DNA from: Gemmatimonadota bacterium
GTDB taxonomy: Bacteria; Gemmatimonadota; Gemmatimonadetes; Longimicrobiales; Longimicrobiaceae
Direction: 5' to 3'
DNA length: 6,994 nt
NCBI GenBank assembly: GCA_019240375.1
Contig: JAFAYN010000175.1
Coordinates: forward strand, 1-6,994
A model generated the notes under the pieces. That model saw only the letters and a list, made by a program, of their open reading frames with translations. It ran no database searches and was not told the DNA's origin. The stretch's first letter is position 1; each line of letters opens with the position of its first letter. Shown in pieces: positions 1 to 5,656 of this stretch. Both the position numbers and the translations under genes were made by a program.

Positions 1-650
1 ATCTCCGCGGCGATCGCCTCCTCCTCTTCCGCCGCGCGGGCGTCGGCGAGCGGGAGCTGGTCGAGCCGGTCCAGCGCCTCGGCGCTGCGGCGGCGCTTGA
101 ACAGCCCGGTGCGCCGCGACACCTCGGTAGGGTGGGCGGTGAACACCGGGATCACCCGGACCTTCGCCAGCGCCCCGAGCACCGTTTCGCGGTCCACCCC
201 GGCTTCGCGAAGGCGGCGGAGCGTCCCCTCGAAGGTGCCGGGCTGGGGCGGGAGGTCGGCGTGCAGCCGCGCGGCGCGGCGGCGGCGCCCTCGGTGCGCG
301 GTCTCGGCCAGGTTGGTCAGCTCGAAGTAGGTGGCGAAGGCGCGGGTGAGGCCGTACGCCTGCCGCACCTCCATCCCGTCCACCAGCTGCTCGGCGCGCT
401 GCATCAGCTCGTCGTCGCCGGCCTCGTCCGCCTCCTGCTCACGGTGGCGGATGGCGAGGTGGCGGAGCTGCTCGACCGCCTCGAAGAGCCCGGGGCCCCC
501 CTGCTCGCGGATCACCTCGCCCAGGAGCGTCCCCAGCGAGCGCACGTCGCGGCGCAGCGGCGCCTCGCGGAGCGCGGGGTCCTCGCCGGTCAGCTCGGCG
601 AGCCTCGCCGCCTGGTCTTCTACCTTCCAGAGTGGATCTGTCTCGGCCAT
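1..650 (-). CDS. ppc: Phosphoenolpyruvate carboxylase, N-terminal part (runs off the window's left edge)
   Basis: The enzyme adds bicarbonate to phosphoenolpyruvate to give oxaloacetate, refilling the TCA cycle in the cytoplasm. Reading the minus strand from ATG at 650-648 gives 216 open codons with no stop before base 1, so only the first quarter or so of a roughly 900-residue family is present. The early segment LRRDVRSLGTLLGEVIREQG matches the conserved N-terminal helix of the family. YFELTNLAE follows near residue 110, and VFTAHPTEVSRRT near 169-181 contains the catalytic His (H173 here, equivalent to H138 of the E. coli enzyme). The N-terminus is about 35 residues longer than in E. coli up to this His. 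A GGAG lies 11 bases before the ATG. The gene diverges from the histidine kinase and has a TTGACG-type promoter candidate about 60 bases upstream. Family assignment is firm; the active-site residues of the C-terminal part cannot be checked. Confidence 0.95.
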   Translation of the reverse strand, partial: MAETDPLWKVEDQAARLAELTGEDPALREAPLRRDVRSLGTLLGEVIREQGGPGLFEAVEQLRHLAIRHREQEADEAGDDELMQRAEQLVDGMEVRQAYGLTRAFATYFELTNLAETAHRGRRRRAARLHADLPPQPGTFEGTLRRLREAGVDRETVLGALAKVRVIPVFTAHPTEVSRRTGLFKRRRSAEALDRLDQLPLADARAAEEEEAIAAE

Positions 651-717
651 CCCGTAGCGCGCTCCGTGTGTCGGCCTTCCGCCGATCGTGGCTCCTGCCT
701 TCGATCATCCTGAAGAT

Positions 718-747
718 GGTATACGTCCTCGACGCGCCCTCCGTCAA
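718..747 (-). promoter_or_regulatory. Candidate sigma-70-type promoter for ppc
   Basis: On the minus strand TTGACG (747-742) and TATACC (723-718) are separated by 18 bases. The -35 matches five of six consensus bases and the -10 four of six. Transcription would start near 711, leaving a leader of about 60 bases before the ppc ATG at 650. AT-rich hexamers are rare in this GC-rich window, which supports the call, but the match is by eye only. Confidence 0.45.
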
Positions 748-800
748 CACGCCGCACACACCTGTCGGCTCCTGTGCGGTGTCGCCTCGCGGGGGACCCG

Positions 801-829
801 TTACGGGCCGATATTCCCCGGGGTATACC
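801..829 (+). promoter_or_regulatory. Weak candidate promoter for the histidine kinase
   Basis: TATACC (824-829) sits inside the palindrome GGTATACC (822-829), 17 bases after TTACGG (801-806). The -10 shares its extended sequence GTATACCATC with the ppc -10 on the other strand, which is the main reason to list it. The -35 is poor, so this may instead be a regulator-dependent promoter or an operator. A start near 836 would leave a leader of about 30 bases containing GGGGAGG. Confidence 0.3.
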
Positions 830-864
830 ATCCGCTCCGGGGAGGAAACCTGCTGGACGTTTCG

Positions 865-2694
865 ATGATGGCCAAGGAGAGCGCGCTCGCGGGCGCGCAT
901 CACGGGCCGGGCGGCTCCGCGCGCGAGCTGTCGCGGCGCCGGGAGTGGATCGTGCGCGTCCTCCTCGGGAGCCTGGTGGGGGTGGGGCTGGTCGCCTACA
1001 TCCCCAGCGTCTGGGTTTCCGCGCGGCTGGGGCTGTGGGGGCTGATCGCCTTCAACACCCTGGTGTACGGGACGCTGGTCGCCGCCTTCCTGCGGCGCGG
1101 CCTCGGGTACCGGACCCGCGCGTGGGTGCTGGTGGGGGTGGCGTACTTTCTGGGGGTGATCCACATCCTCCTGTTCGGCGCCGAGAGCGCGGGACCGCTC
1201 TGGCTGGGGGCGGTGCCGGTCCTGGTGGCGATCCTCTTCGAGCGCCGCGCGACGCTCTGGTCGCTCGGCGCCACCGCCGCGACCCTTGTGGGGACGGCGC
1301 TCCTCGAAATCCTGGGCGTGATCCACTGGCCCTCGCCGCCGGCCGCCCTGGCGCTCTTCGCGATCATCTCGGGGAGCCTGATGATGGTCGCCGCCGGCCT
1401 GTCGCTGGCGGTCAACGCGCTGATCCGCGGGCTGCGGCAGAGCGCGGAGCGCGCCGAGCGCCTGGCCGCGGAGCTGACCCGGGAGCGCGGCCTGCTGGAG
1501 GAGGCGAACCTGCGGCTGCGCCGGGAGATGGAGGAGCGCGAGGCCGCGGAGGCGCGGCTGCGGCAGGCGGAGAAGCTCACCGCGCTGGGGACGCTCGCCG
1601 GGGGGATCGCCCACAACCTGAACAACCTGCTGACCCCGCTCCTCATCGGGGTCGAGCTGCTGCGCGAGGGCGGGATGGAGGAGGCGGGAGCCCGGGCCGA
1701 GGTCCTGGACCGGATGCAGCACGCCGCGATGGGCGCCCGCGACGTGGTGCGCCAGGTGCTGACCTTCAGCCGCGCCCTCCCCGAGGCGCACGAGCCCATC
1801 GACGCGGCCGGGGTGTTCGGCGACACGGCCCGGCTCCTCCACGCCTCCCTGCCCGCCGGCGTGGAGCTGGCGGTGGAGCTCGACCCGGCGGCCGGCTCCA
1901 TCGCCCTCGCCGCCGCGGACGCGCAGCAGATCCTCCTCAACCTGGGGAGCAACGCGATCCACGCCATGCCCGACGGCGGCCGCCTAGCCGTGACGCTGGG
2001 CGTGGAGCGGGGGCCCGCCCCGGAGCTGGACCCGGCCGCCGCGTACGTCTGCCTGACGGTGCGGGACAGCGGGGTGGGGATGGACGAGGCGACGCGCCTG
2101 CGCGCGGTGGAGCCGTTCTTCACCACCAAGCCGCCAGGGCGGGGGACGGGGCTGGGCCTGGCGACGGTGCACGGGATGGTCCGGGCCGCGGGCGGGGCGC
2201 TGACGCTGGAGAGCGCCCCCGGAGCCGGGACCACGGTCCGCGTCTACCTCCCCCGCGTGGCGCAGGCGGCGCCCCATGCTCCCGGGGCCGAGGCGCCGTC
2301 GCCCGGGACGCGCGCGCACCACGTCCTGGTGGTGGACGACGACCCGGGGGTGCGCACGGTGGCGACCACGCTGCTGCGGCGCATGGGGTGCCGGGTGTCG
2401 GTGGCGGCCAACGGCGAGGAGGCGCTGGCCTGTCTGGGCGAGGGGGGGGACCTCCCGGACCTGCTGCTCACCGACCTCAACATGCCGGGGCGGAGCGGGC
2501 TCTCCCTCTTCCGCGAGGCGCGGCGGCGGTTCCCGGAGATGGCGGTGGTGCTGATGAGCGGCTTCATGGACGAGGAGAGCCAGCAGCGCGCCGGGGAGAT
2601 CGGGACCTCCGGGATCATCGCCAAGCCGTTCCGCATGGCGGAGCTGCGGGGCGCGATCGACGACGCGCTGCGGGGGGTGGGCGACCGCTCCTGA
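865..2694 (+). CDS. Membrane hybrid sensor histidine kinase with C-terminal receiver domain
   Basis: This is a 609-residue two-component sensor in the cytoplasmic membrane. Roughly residues 25-185 form about six hydrophobic segments with no large periplasmic loop, so the signal is probably membrane-borne or internal. Residues about 187-240 are a charged coiled coil. The dimerisation/phosphoacceptor domain has GGIAHNLNNLLTP with H250. The ATPase domain shows an N box (NLGSNAIHAM, N363), a G1 box (DSGVGM, D401), EPFFTTK (416-422) and a G2 box (GRGTGLGL, 425-432). A receiver domain follows (about 485-603) with the acidic cluster at 491-493, phosphoacceptor D537 in TDLNMPG, MSGF, and K587 in AKPF. 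The usual acidic residue after the phospho-accepting His is Asn (N251). The start is uncertain: ATG 865 or 868 fits where protein-like sequence begins, but GGAGG at 841-845 is 19 bases away. Upstream in-frame ATGs exist (from 688), but the sequence there does not look coding. No partner regulator is adjacent, so the substrate and output are unknown. Confidence 0.93.
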   Translation: MMAKESALAGAHHGPGGSARELSRRREWIVRVLLGSLVGVGLVAYIPSVWVSARLGLWGLIAFNTLVYGTLVAAFLRRGLGYRTRAWVLVGVAYFLGVIHILLFGAESAGPLWLGAVPVLVAILFERRATLWSLGATAATLVGTALLEILGVIHWPSPPAALALFAIISGSLMMVAAGLSLAVNALIRGLRQSAERAERLAAELTRERGLLEEANLRLRREMEEREAAEARLRQAEKLTALGTLAGGIAHNLNNLLTPLLIGVELLREGGMEEAGARAEVLDRMQHAAMGARDVVRQVLTFSRALPEAHEPIDAAGVFGDTARLLHASLPAGVELAVELDPAAGSIALAAADAQQILLNLGSNAIHAMPDGGRLAVTLGVERGPAPELDPAAAYVCLTVRDSGVGMDEATRLRAVEPFFTTKPPGRGTGLGLATVHGMVRAAGGALTLESAPGAGTTVRVYLPRVAQAAPHAPGAEAPSPGTRAHHVLVVDDDPGVRTVATTLLRRMGCRVSVAANGEEALACLGEGGDLPDLLLTDLNMPGRSGLSLFREARRRFPEMAVVLMSGFMDEESQQRAGEIGTSGIIAKPFRMAELRGAIDDALRGVGDRS

Positions 2695-2702
2695 GGGAGG
2701 GT

Positions 2703-2762
2703 CGGAGCCACCGCTCCGCCGGGATCCTTGCCGGCGTGAAGGAGCACGGTAGCTTGTGCTTC
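2703..2762 (+). other. Run of three small hairpins between kinase and small ORF
   Basis: The 87-base gap contains three consecutive inverted repeats: CGGAGC/GCTCCG with a 4-base loop (2703-2718), CGCCGG/CCGGCG with an 8-base loop (2717-2736; the first two overlap by two bases), and GGAGCAC/GTGCTTC including one G-U pair (2741-2762). None is followed by a T-run, so they are not a classical terminator. They could limit read-through or act as mRNA structure. In DNA this GC-rich, short stems also occur by chance. Confidence 0.3.
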
Positions 2763-2781
2763 CAGTGCGGGACGGGGGAAG

Positions 2782-3003
2782 GTGACGCTCAAGGCCGACA
2801 AACTGGTGGGCGGAAAGCCGGAGCCGATGTACGAGATCGACTTCGCCTACCGGCCGGCGCGGCGCGCCTGGGTCGCGGAGTTCACCCCGCGCCGCGTCCA
2901 CGCCGAGTGGGTGTACCGGGTCCGGGGACGGTCGATGACCGGCACCCTGGTGGAGATCCCCTCCGGCCGGGTCTTCCGTGACATCCGGGTCCGGAAGGAC
3001 TGA
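2782..3003 (+). CDS. Small hypothetical protein (73 residues)
   Basis: I do not recognise this protein. It is basic, has no signal peptide or membrane segment, and contains alternating hydrophobic/charged stretches (YEIDFAYRP, WVAEFTPRR, EWVYRVRG, GTLVEIPSGRVF) that suggest a small all-beta fold. Codon third positions are strongly G/C like the neighbours, which supports real coding. The start is unsure: GTG at 2782 follows GGGGGAAG with almost no spacing, while ATG at 2827 has a GGAG six bases upstream and would give a 58-residue protein starting MYEIDFAYRP. An in-frame stop at 2737-2739 rules out a longer form. It lies 87 bases after the kinase and 81 before the SGNH hydrolase on the same strand, so it may share their transcript. 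Function unknown. Confidence 0.65.
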   Translation: MTLKADKLVGGKPEPMYEIDFAYRPARRAWVAEFTPRRVHAEWVYRVRGRSMTGTLVEIPSGRVFRDIRVRKD

Positions 3004-3084
3004 AGAGAGAAAACCGGAGTTCCCGTCCGTCCGTTCCTCCGAGCCGTCGATCCCGCGACCACGACTACCCGAAAGGAGGCGCCG

Positions 3085-4038
3085 ATGTCCATGGACGAAG
3101 CCACCCGCCGCGCGCTCGATGCAGGCCGTGAGCAGGCGGACGAGGTGCTCGAGTTCCGCGCGAAGGCGCTGCGGAAGCGCGCCGCGGTGTTCGCCCGGCA
3201 GCCGCTCTCGCTGGTCGCGGACGAGGTGGCGGCCGCCGCGGCGACCCCCATGCCCCCGGTGCTGGCCGCGGCGGCGGCATCGATGGGGTCGCTGGTCGCG
3301 GAGGGGGACTCGTGGTTCGACTACCCCTGGACCGACGTGCTCCGGATGCTGGAGGACGAGCACGGCTACGACGTCGATTCGGTGGCGCACAAGGGCGACC
3401 GGGTGGAGGAGATGGCGTACGGGGGCGGGCAGCTCGAGGAGTTCACCCGCCGGATCGAGAAGCTGCTGCGGAAGGGGCGGCCCCCGAAGGCGATCCTCCT
3501 TTCCGGCGGTGGCAACGACATCGCCGGCTCGGAGTTCGCCATGCTGCTGAACCACGCCGCGTCGGCCATGCCGGGGCTCAACGAGCAGGTCGTCGCGGGC
3601 GTCGTCGACGAGCGCATCCGCCTGGCCTACGTCTACATCCTGAGCGCCGTGACGCGCATCTGCGAGAAGTGGCTGCAGCAGCCTCTCCCCATCCTGGTCC
3701 ACGGGTACGACTACCCGGTCCCCGACGGGCGTGGCTTCATGGGCGGCTGGGGCTTTCTCCCGGGTCCCTGGCTGGAGCCGGGATTCCGAGAGAAGGGCTT
3801 CACCAGGCTGGAAGACCGGAAGGCGCTGATGAAGCGGCTGATCGACCGCTTCAACACCATGCTGGCCCAGGTGGCGGCGCTCCAGGAGTTCCCGCACGTC
3901 CGGTACGTGGACCTGCGGAACACGCTCTCTTCGGGGGCGGACTACAAGAAGTTCTGGGACAACGAGCTGCACCCCACCCCGCGGGGCTTCGGCCTGGTGG
4001 CGGACCGGTTCGTCGCGGCGCTCACGAAGCTGACCTAG
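3085..4038 (+). CDS. SGNH/GDSL-type hydrolase family protein
   Basis: This 317-residue protein carries the blocks of the SGNH hydrolase superfamily, serine esterases, lipases and deacylases acting on ester-type bonds. Block I is EGDSWFDYP with nucleophile S76, block II is AHKGDRVEE with G104, block III is SGGGNDI with N144, and block V is DNELHPTPRGF with H296. In most members an Asp lies three residues before the His; here that position is N293, and D292 is one residue further away, so the triad may use D292 or work as a Ser-His dyad. Residues 1-70 are an Ala-rich, helical-looking extension. No signal peptide is visible, so the protein is probably cytoplasmic, which is unusual for many GDSL esterases. 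The start is well supported: AAAGGAGG at 3072-3079 lies five bases before the ATG. A strong terminator follows 18 bases after the stop. The substrate cannot be inferred. Confidence 0.88.
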   Translation: MSMDEATRRALDAGREQADEVLEFRAKALRKRAAVFARQPLSLVADEVAAAAATPMPPVLAAAAASMGSLVAEGDSWFDYPWTDVLRMLEDEHGYDVDSVAHKGDRVEEMAYGGGQLEEFTRRIEKLLRKGRPPKAILLSGGGNDIAGSEFAMLLNHAASAMPGLNEQVVAGVVDERIRLAYVYILSAVTRICEKWLQQPLPILVHGYDYPVPDGRGFMGGWGFLPGPWLEPGFREKGFTRLEDRKALMKRLIDRFNTMLAQVAALQEFPHVRYVDLRNTLSSGADYKKFWDNELHPTPRGFGLVADRFVAALTKLT

Positions 4039-4056
4039 CCCGAACGCCGCAACGAC

Positions 4057-4101
4057 GCGCGGGTCCGGGAGAGAGGCTCCGGGACCCGCGCCCTTTCTCT
4101 T
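4057..4101 (+). terminator. Intrinsic terminator after the SGNH hydrolase gene
   Basis: GCGCGGGTCC (4057-4066) pairs perfectly with GGACCCGCGC (4082-4091). Inside, after one G-G mismatch, GGAG (4068-4071) pairs with CTCC (4077-4080) around the loop AGAGG. The pyrimidine-rich tail CCTTTCTCTT follows directly. The stem is long and the tail moderately T-rich, so this is the best terminator in the window. It separates the kinase-hydrolase run from the HD-GYP unit. Confidence 0.85.
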
Positions 4102-4115
4102 CCGCCCCTCCCGCC

Positions 4116-4144
4116 TTCCCCGGATCCCGCCGCTCGGCTAGTAT
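4116..4144 (+). promoter_or_regulatory. Weak candidate promoter for the HD-GYP gene
   Basis: TAGTAT (4139-4144) is the only -10-like hexamer between the terminator and the HD-GYP start, matching four of six consensus bases. The -35 position 17 bases upstream reads TTCCCC, a poor match. Transcription from here would begin near 4150, so the mRNA would start with the leader hairpin at 4149-4185. A promoter is expected here because a terminator lies just upstream. Confidence 0.3.
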
Positions 4145-4148
4145 CCAT

Positions 4149-4185
4149 GCGCCGCCGCTGCCCTCGCGACGGCAGCGGCCGGCGC
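4149..4185 (+). promoter_or_regulatory. Strong leader hairpin upstream of the HD-GYP gene
   Basis: GCCGCTGCC (4154-4162) pairs with GGCAGCGGC (4171-4179) around an 8-base loop. Five more pairs, GCGCC (4149-4153) with GGCGC (4181-4185), extend the stem past a single bulged C at 4180, for 14 pairs in all. There is no T-run, so it is not a simple terminator. It ends 12 bases before the AGGAAG ribosome binding site (4198-4203) of the ATG at 4209. It may protect the mRNA 5' end or affect translation; the function is inference. Confidence 0.5.
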
Positions 4186-4208
4186 CCGCACCTCACCAGG
4201 AAGTACCC

Positions 4209-5606
4209 ATGCTCGACCTGTCCGGCGCGGTGATCCCGCCGCCCGTCCCGTTCACCGCTCCCGAAGAGTCGCTCGCGTCCGTCAGCCTCTCGGAGGTGCT
4301 GTCGGCGCTGTCGCACGCGCTCGACCTGACCGAGGGGCAGCCGCCGGGACACACCCTGCGGAGCTGCGCCATCGGGATGCGCCTAGCGGAAGAGGCCGGG
4401 CTGGACGACGAGGCCCGGTCGGCGCTGTACTACGCGCTGCTGCTCAAGGACGCCGGGTGCTCCAGCAACGCCGAGCGCTTCGCCACCCTCTTCGGCTCGG
4501 CCGACCAGGTGGTGAAGTACCGGATGAAGTTCACCGACTGGCATCAGCGGACGCGGCTGGCGCTCCGCACGGCGGCCACGGTGGGGCTCGGACAGCCGGT
4601 GTGGACCCGGGCCCGGCAGTTCGTGCGCATCGCGCGGACGGAGGACATGACGCGCGACCTGATCCGTATCCGCTGCGACCGCGGCGCCGGGATCGCGCTG
4701 CAGCTCGGCTTCCCCGCCGCCACCGCCGACTCCATCCGCTCGCTGGACGAGCACTGGTGCGGACTCGGGTACCCGGAGGGGCGCCGCGCCGAGGAGATCC
4801 CGCTCCTGTCCCGGATCTCCAACCTGGCCCAGTGCGTGGAGATCTTTTACACGCGGCACGGGCGCGCCGCCGCCCTCCGCATGGCGCGCCAGCGTCGGGG
4901 GAGCTGGTTCGACCCCCGGCTGGTGAACCTGCTCCTGGGCTGGGAGGGGGACGCCGCCTGGTGGGAGGCGCTGGGCGGGAGCGAGGTGCTGGCGCACGTA
5001 GTGGCGGCCGAGCCCCGGGACCACCGGCGCGTGGTGGACGGGGACGGGCTGGACGCGGTGGCCCAAGCGTTCGCGGAGATCGTCGACGCCAAGTCTCCCT
5101 TCACCTTCCGCCACTCCACCAACGTGGCGGCCTACGCGTGCGCCGTCGCGGAAGAGCTGGGGATGGACCCCGCCGCCGGCCGCACCCTGCGCCGCGCCGG
5201 GCTCCTGCACGACGTGGGGAAGCTGGGCACCTCCAGCCGGATCCTGGAAAAGGCGGGGCCGCTCACTCCGGAAGAGCGGCGCGAGATGGAGCTGCACCCG
5301 CGCTACACCTGGGAGATCCTGGACCGCGTCGGCGCCTTCCGCGGCTTCGCGCGCATGGCGGCGCTGCACCACGAGAAGCTGGACGGGAGCGGCTACCCGT
5401 GGGGCGTGGGCGCCGACGAGCTGGAGCCGGGCGCCCGCATCCTCGCCGTCGCCGACATCTACGAGGCGCTGACGGCCGACCGCCCGTACCGCTCCGGGAT
5501 GAGCCCCGAGGTCGCGCTGGGGATCATCCGCCGGGACGCGGGGCCCCGGCTCTGCGCCGACGCCGTCGCGGGGCTGGAAGCCTGCGTCCGGCAGGGGCGA
5601 TTGTAG
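4209..5606 (+). CDS. HD-GYP phosphodiesterase with a degenerate N-terminal HD domain
   Basis: HD-GYP domains hydrolyse cyclic di-GMP (some act on related cyclic dinucleotides), lowering this second messenger in the cytoplasm. The 465-residue protein has two HD-type domains. The C-terminal one (about 275-450) looks complete: RHST, the HD pair H334-D335 in LLHDVGK, ELHP, HHEKLDGSGYP with G395-Y396-P397, and ADIYEAL. The N-terminal one (about 45-230) follows the same order but is altered: H48 is kept, the HD pair is KD (K80-D81, LLKDAGCSSNA), the GYP region reads DEHWCGLGYP (180-189), and the final metal Asp region is ISNLAQCVE. It is therefore probably a sensor or structural domain. There is no transmembrane, receiver or other recognisable input domain. 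AGGAAG lies five bases before the ATG. The gene follows a terminator and a leader hairpin and is 48 bases ahead of the metallo-beta-lactamase-fold gene. Family assignment is firm; the exact substrate is inference. Confidence 0.92.
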   Translation: MLDLSGAVIPPPVPFTAPEESLASVSLSEVLSALSHALDLTEGQPPGHTLRSCAIGMRLAEEAGLDDEARSALYYALLLKDAGCSSNAERFATLFGSADQVVKYRMKFTDWHQRTRLALRTAATVGLGQPVWTRARQFVRIARTEDMTRDLIRIRCDRGAGIALQLGFPAATADSIRSLDEHWCGLGYPEGRRAEEIPLLSRISNLAQCVEIFYTRHGRAAALRMARQRRGSWFDPRLVNLLLGWEGDAAWWEALGGSEVLAHVVAAEPRDHRRVVDGDGLDAVAQAFAEIVDAKSPFTFRHSTNVAAYACAVAEELGMDPAAGRTLRRAGLLHDVGKLGTSSRILEKAGPLTPEERREMELHPRYTWEILDRVGAFRGFARMAALHHEKLDGSGYPWGVGADELEPGARILAVADIYEALTADRPYRSGMSPEVALGIIRRDAGPRLCADAVAGLEACVRQGRL

Positions 5607-5617
5607 GCATCGCGCCA

Positions 5618-5656
5618 CCGTCCCGTCCATCCGACACTCCCATCCGTCCCGTCCAT
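5618..5656 (+). repeat. Three tandem 13-base units ending inside a start codon
   Basis: CCGTCCCGTCCAT occurs exactly at 5618-5630 and 5644-5656. The 13 bases between them (CCGACACTCCCAT) match at nine of 13 positions, so the whole reads as three head-to-tail units. The last AT of unit three is the first two bases of the next gene's ATG. The block fills most of the 48-base gap after the HD-GYP gene and leaves no purine-rich ribosome binding site. Confidence 0.7.

Noticed and set aside
688..864. 59-codon N-terminal extension of the histidine kinase from an upstream ATG at 688
   Set aside because: The extension does not look protein-like, covers the likely divergent promoter region including GTATACCATC, and lacks a ribosome binding site. 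The start was placed at 865.
439..1962. Long minus-strand open frame of 507 codons opposite the kinase
   Set aside because: Its translation is low-complexity (Arg, Gly, Pro, His, Gln rich) and overlaps the well-supported kinase and ppc genes; it is a by-product of high GC. The same applies to the long frames at 774-2981, 1984-3972, 4383-6485 and 4457-6373.
3015..3041. Inverted repeat CGGAG/CTCCG between the small ORF and the SGNH gene as a terminator
   Set aside because: The stem is only five pairs with a long loop and no T-run; chance is a sufficient explanation at this GC content.
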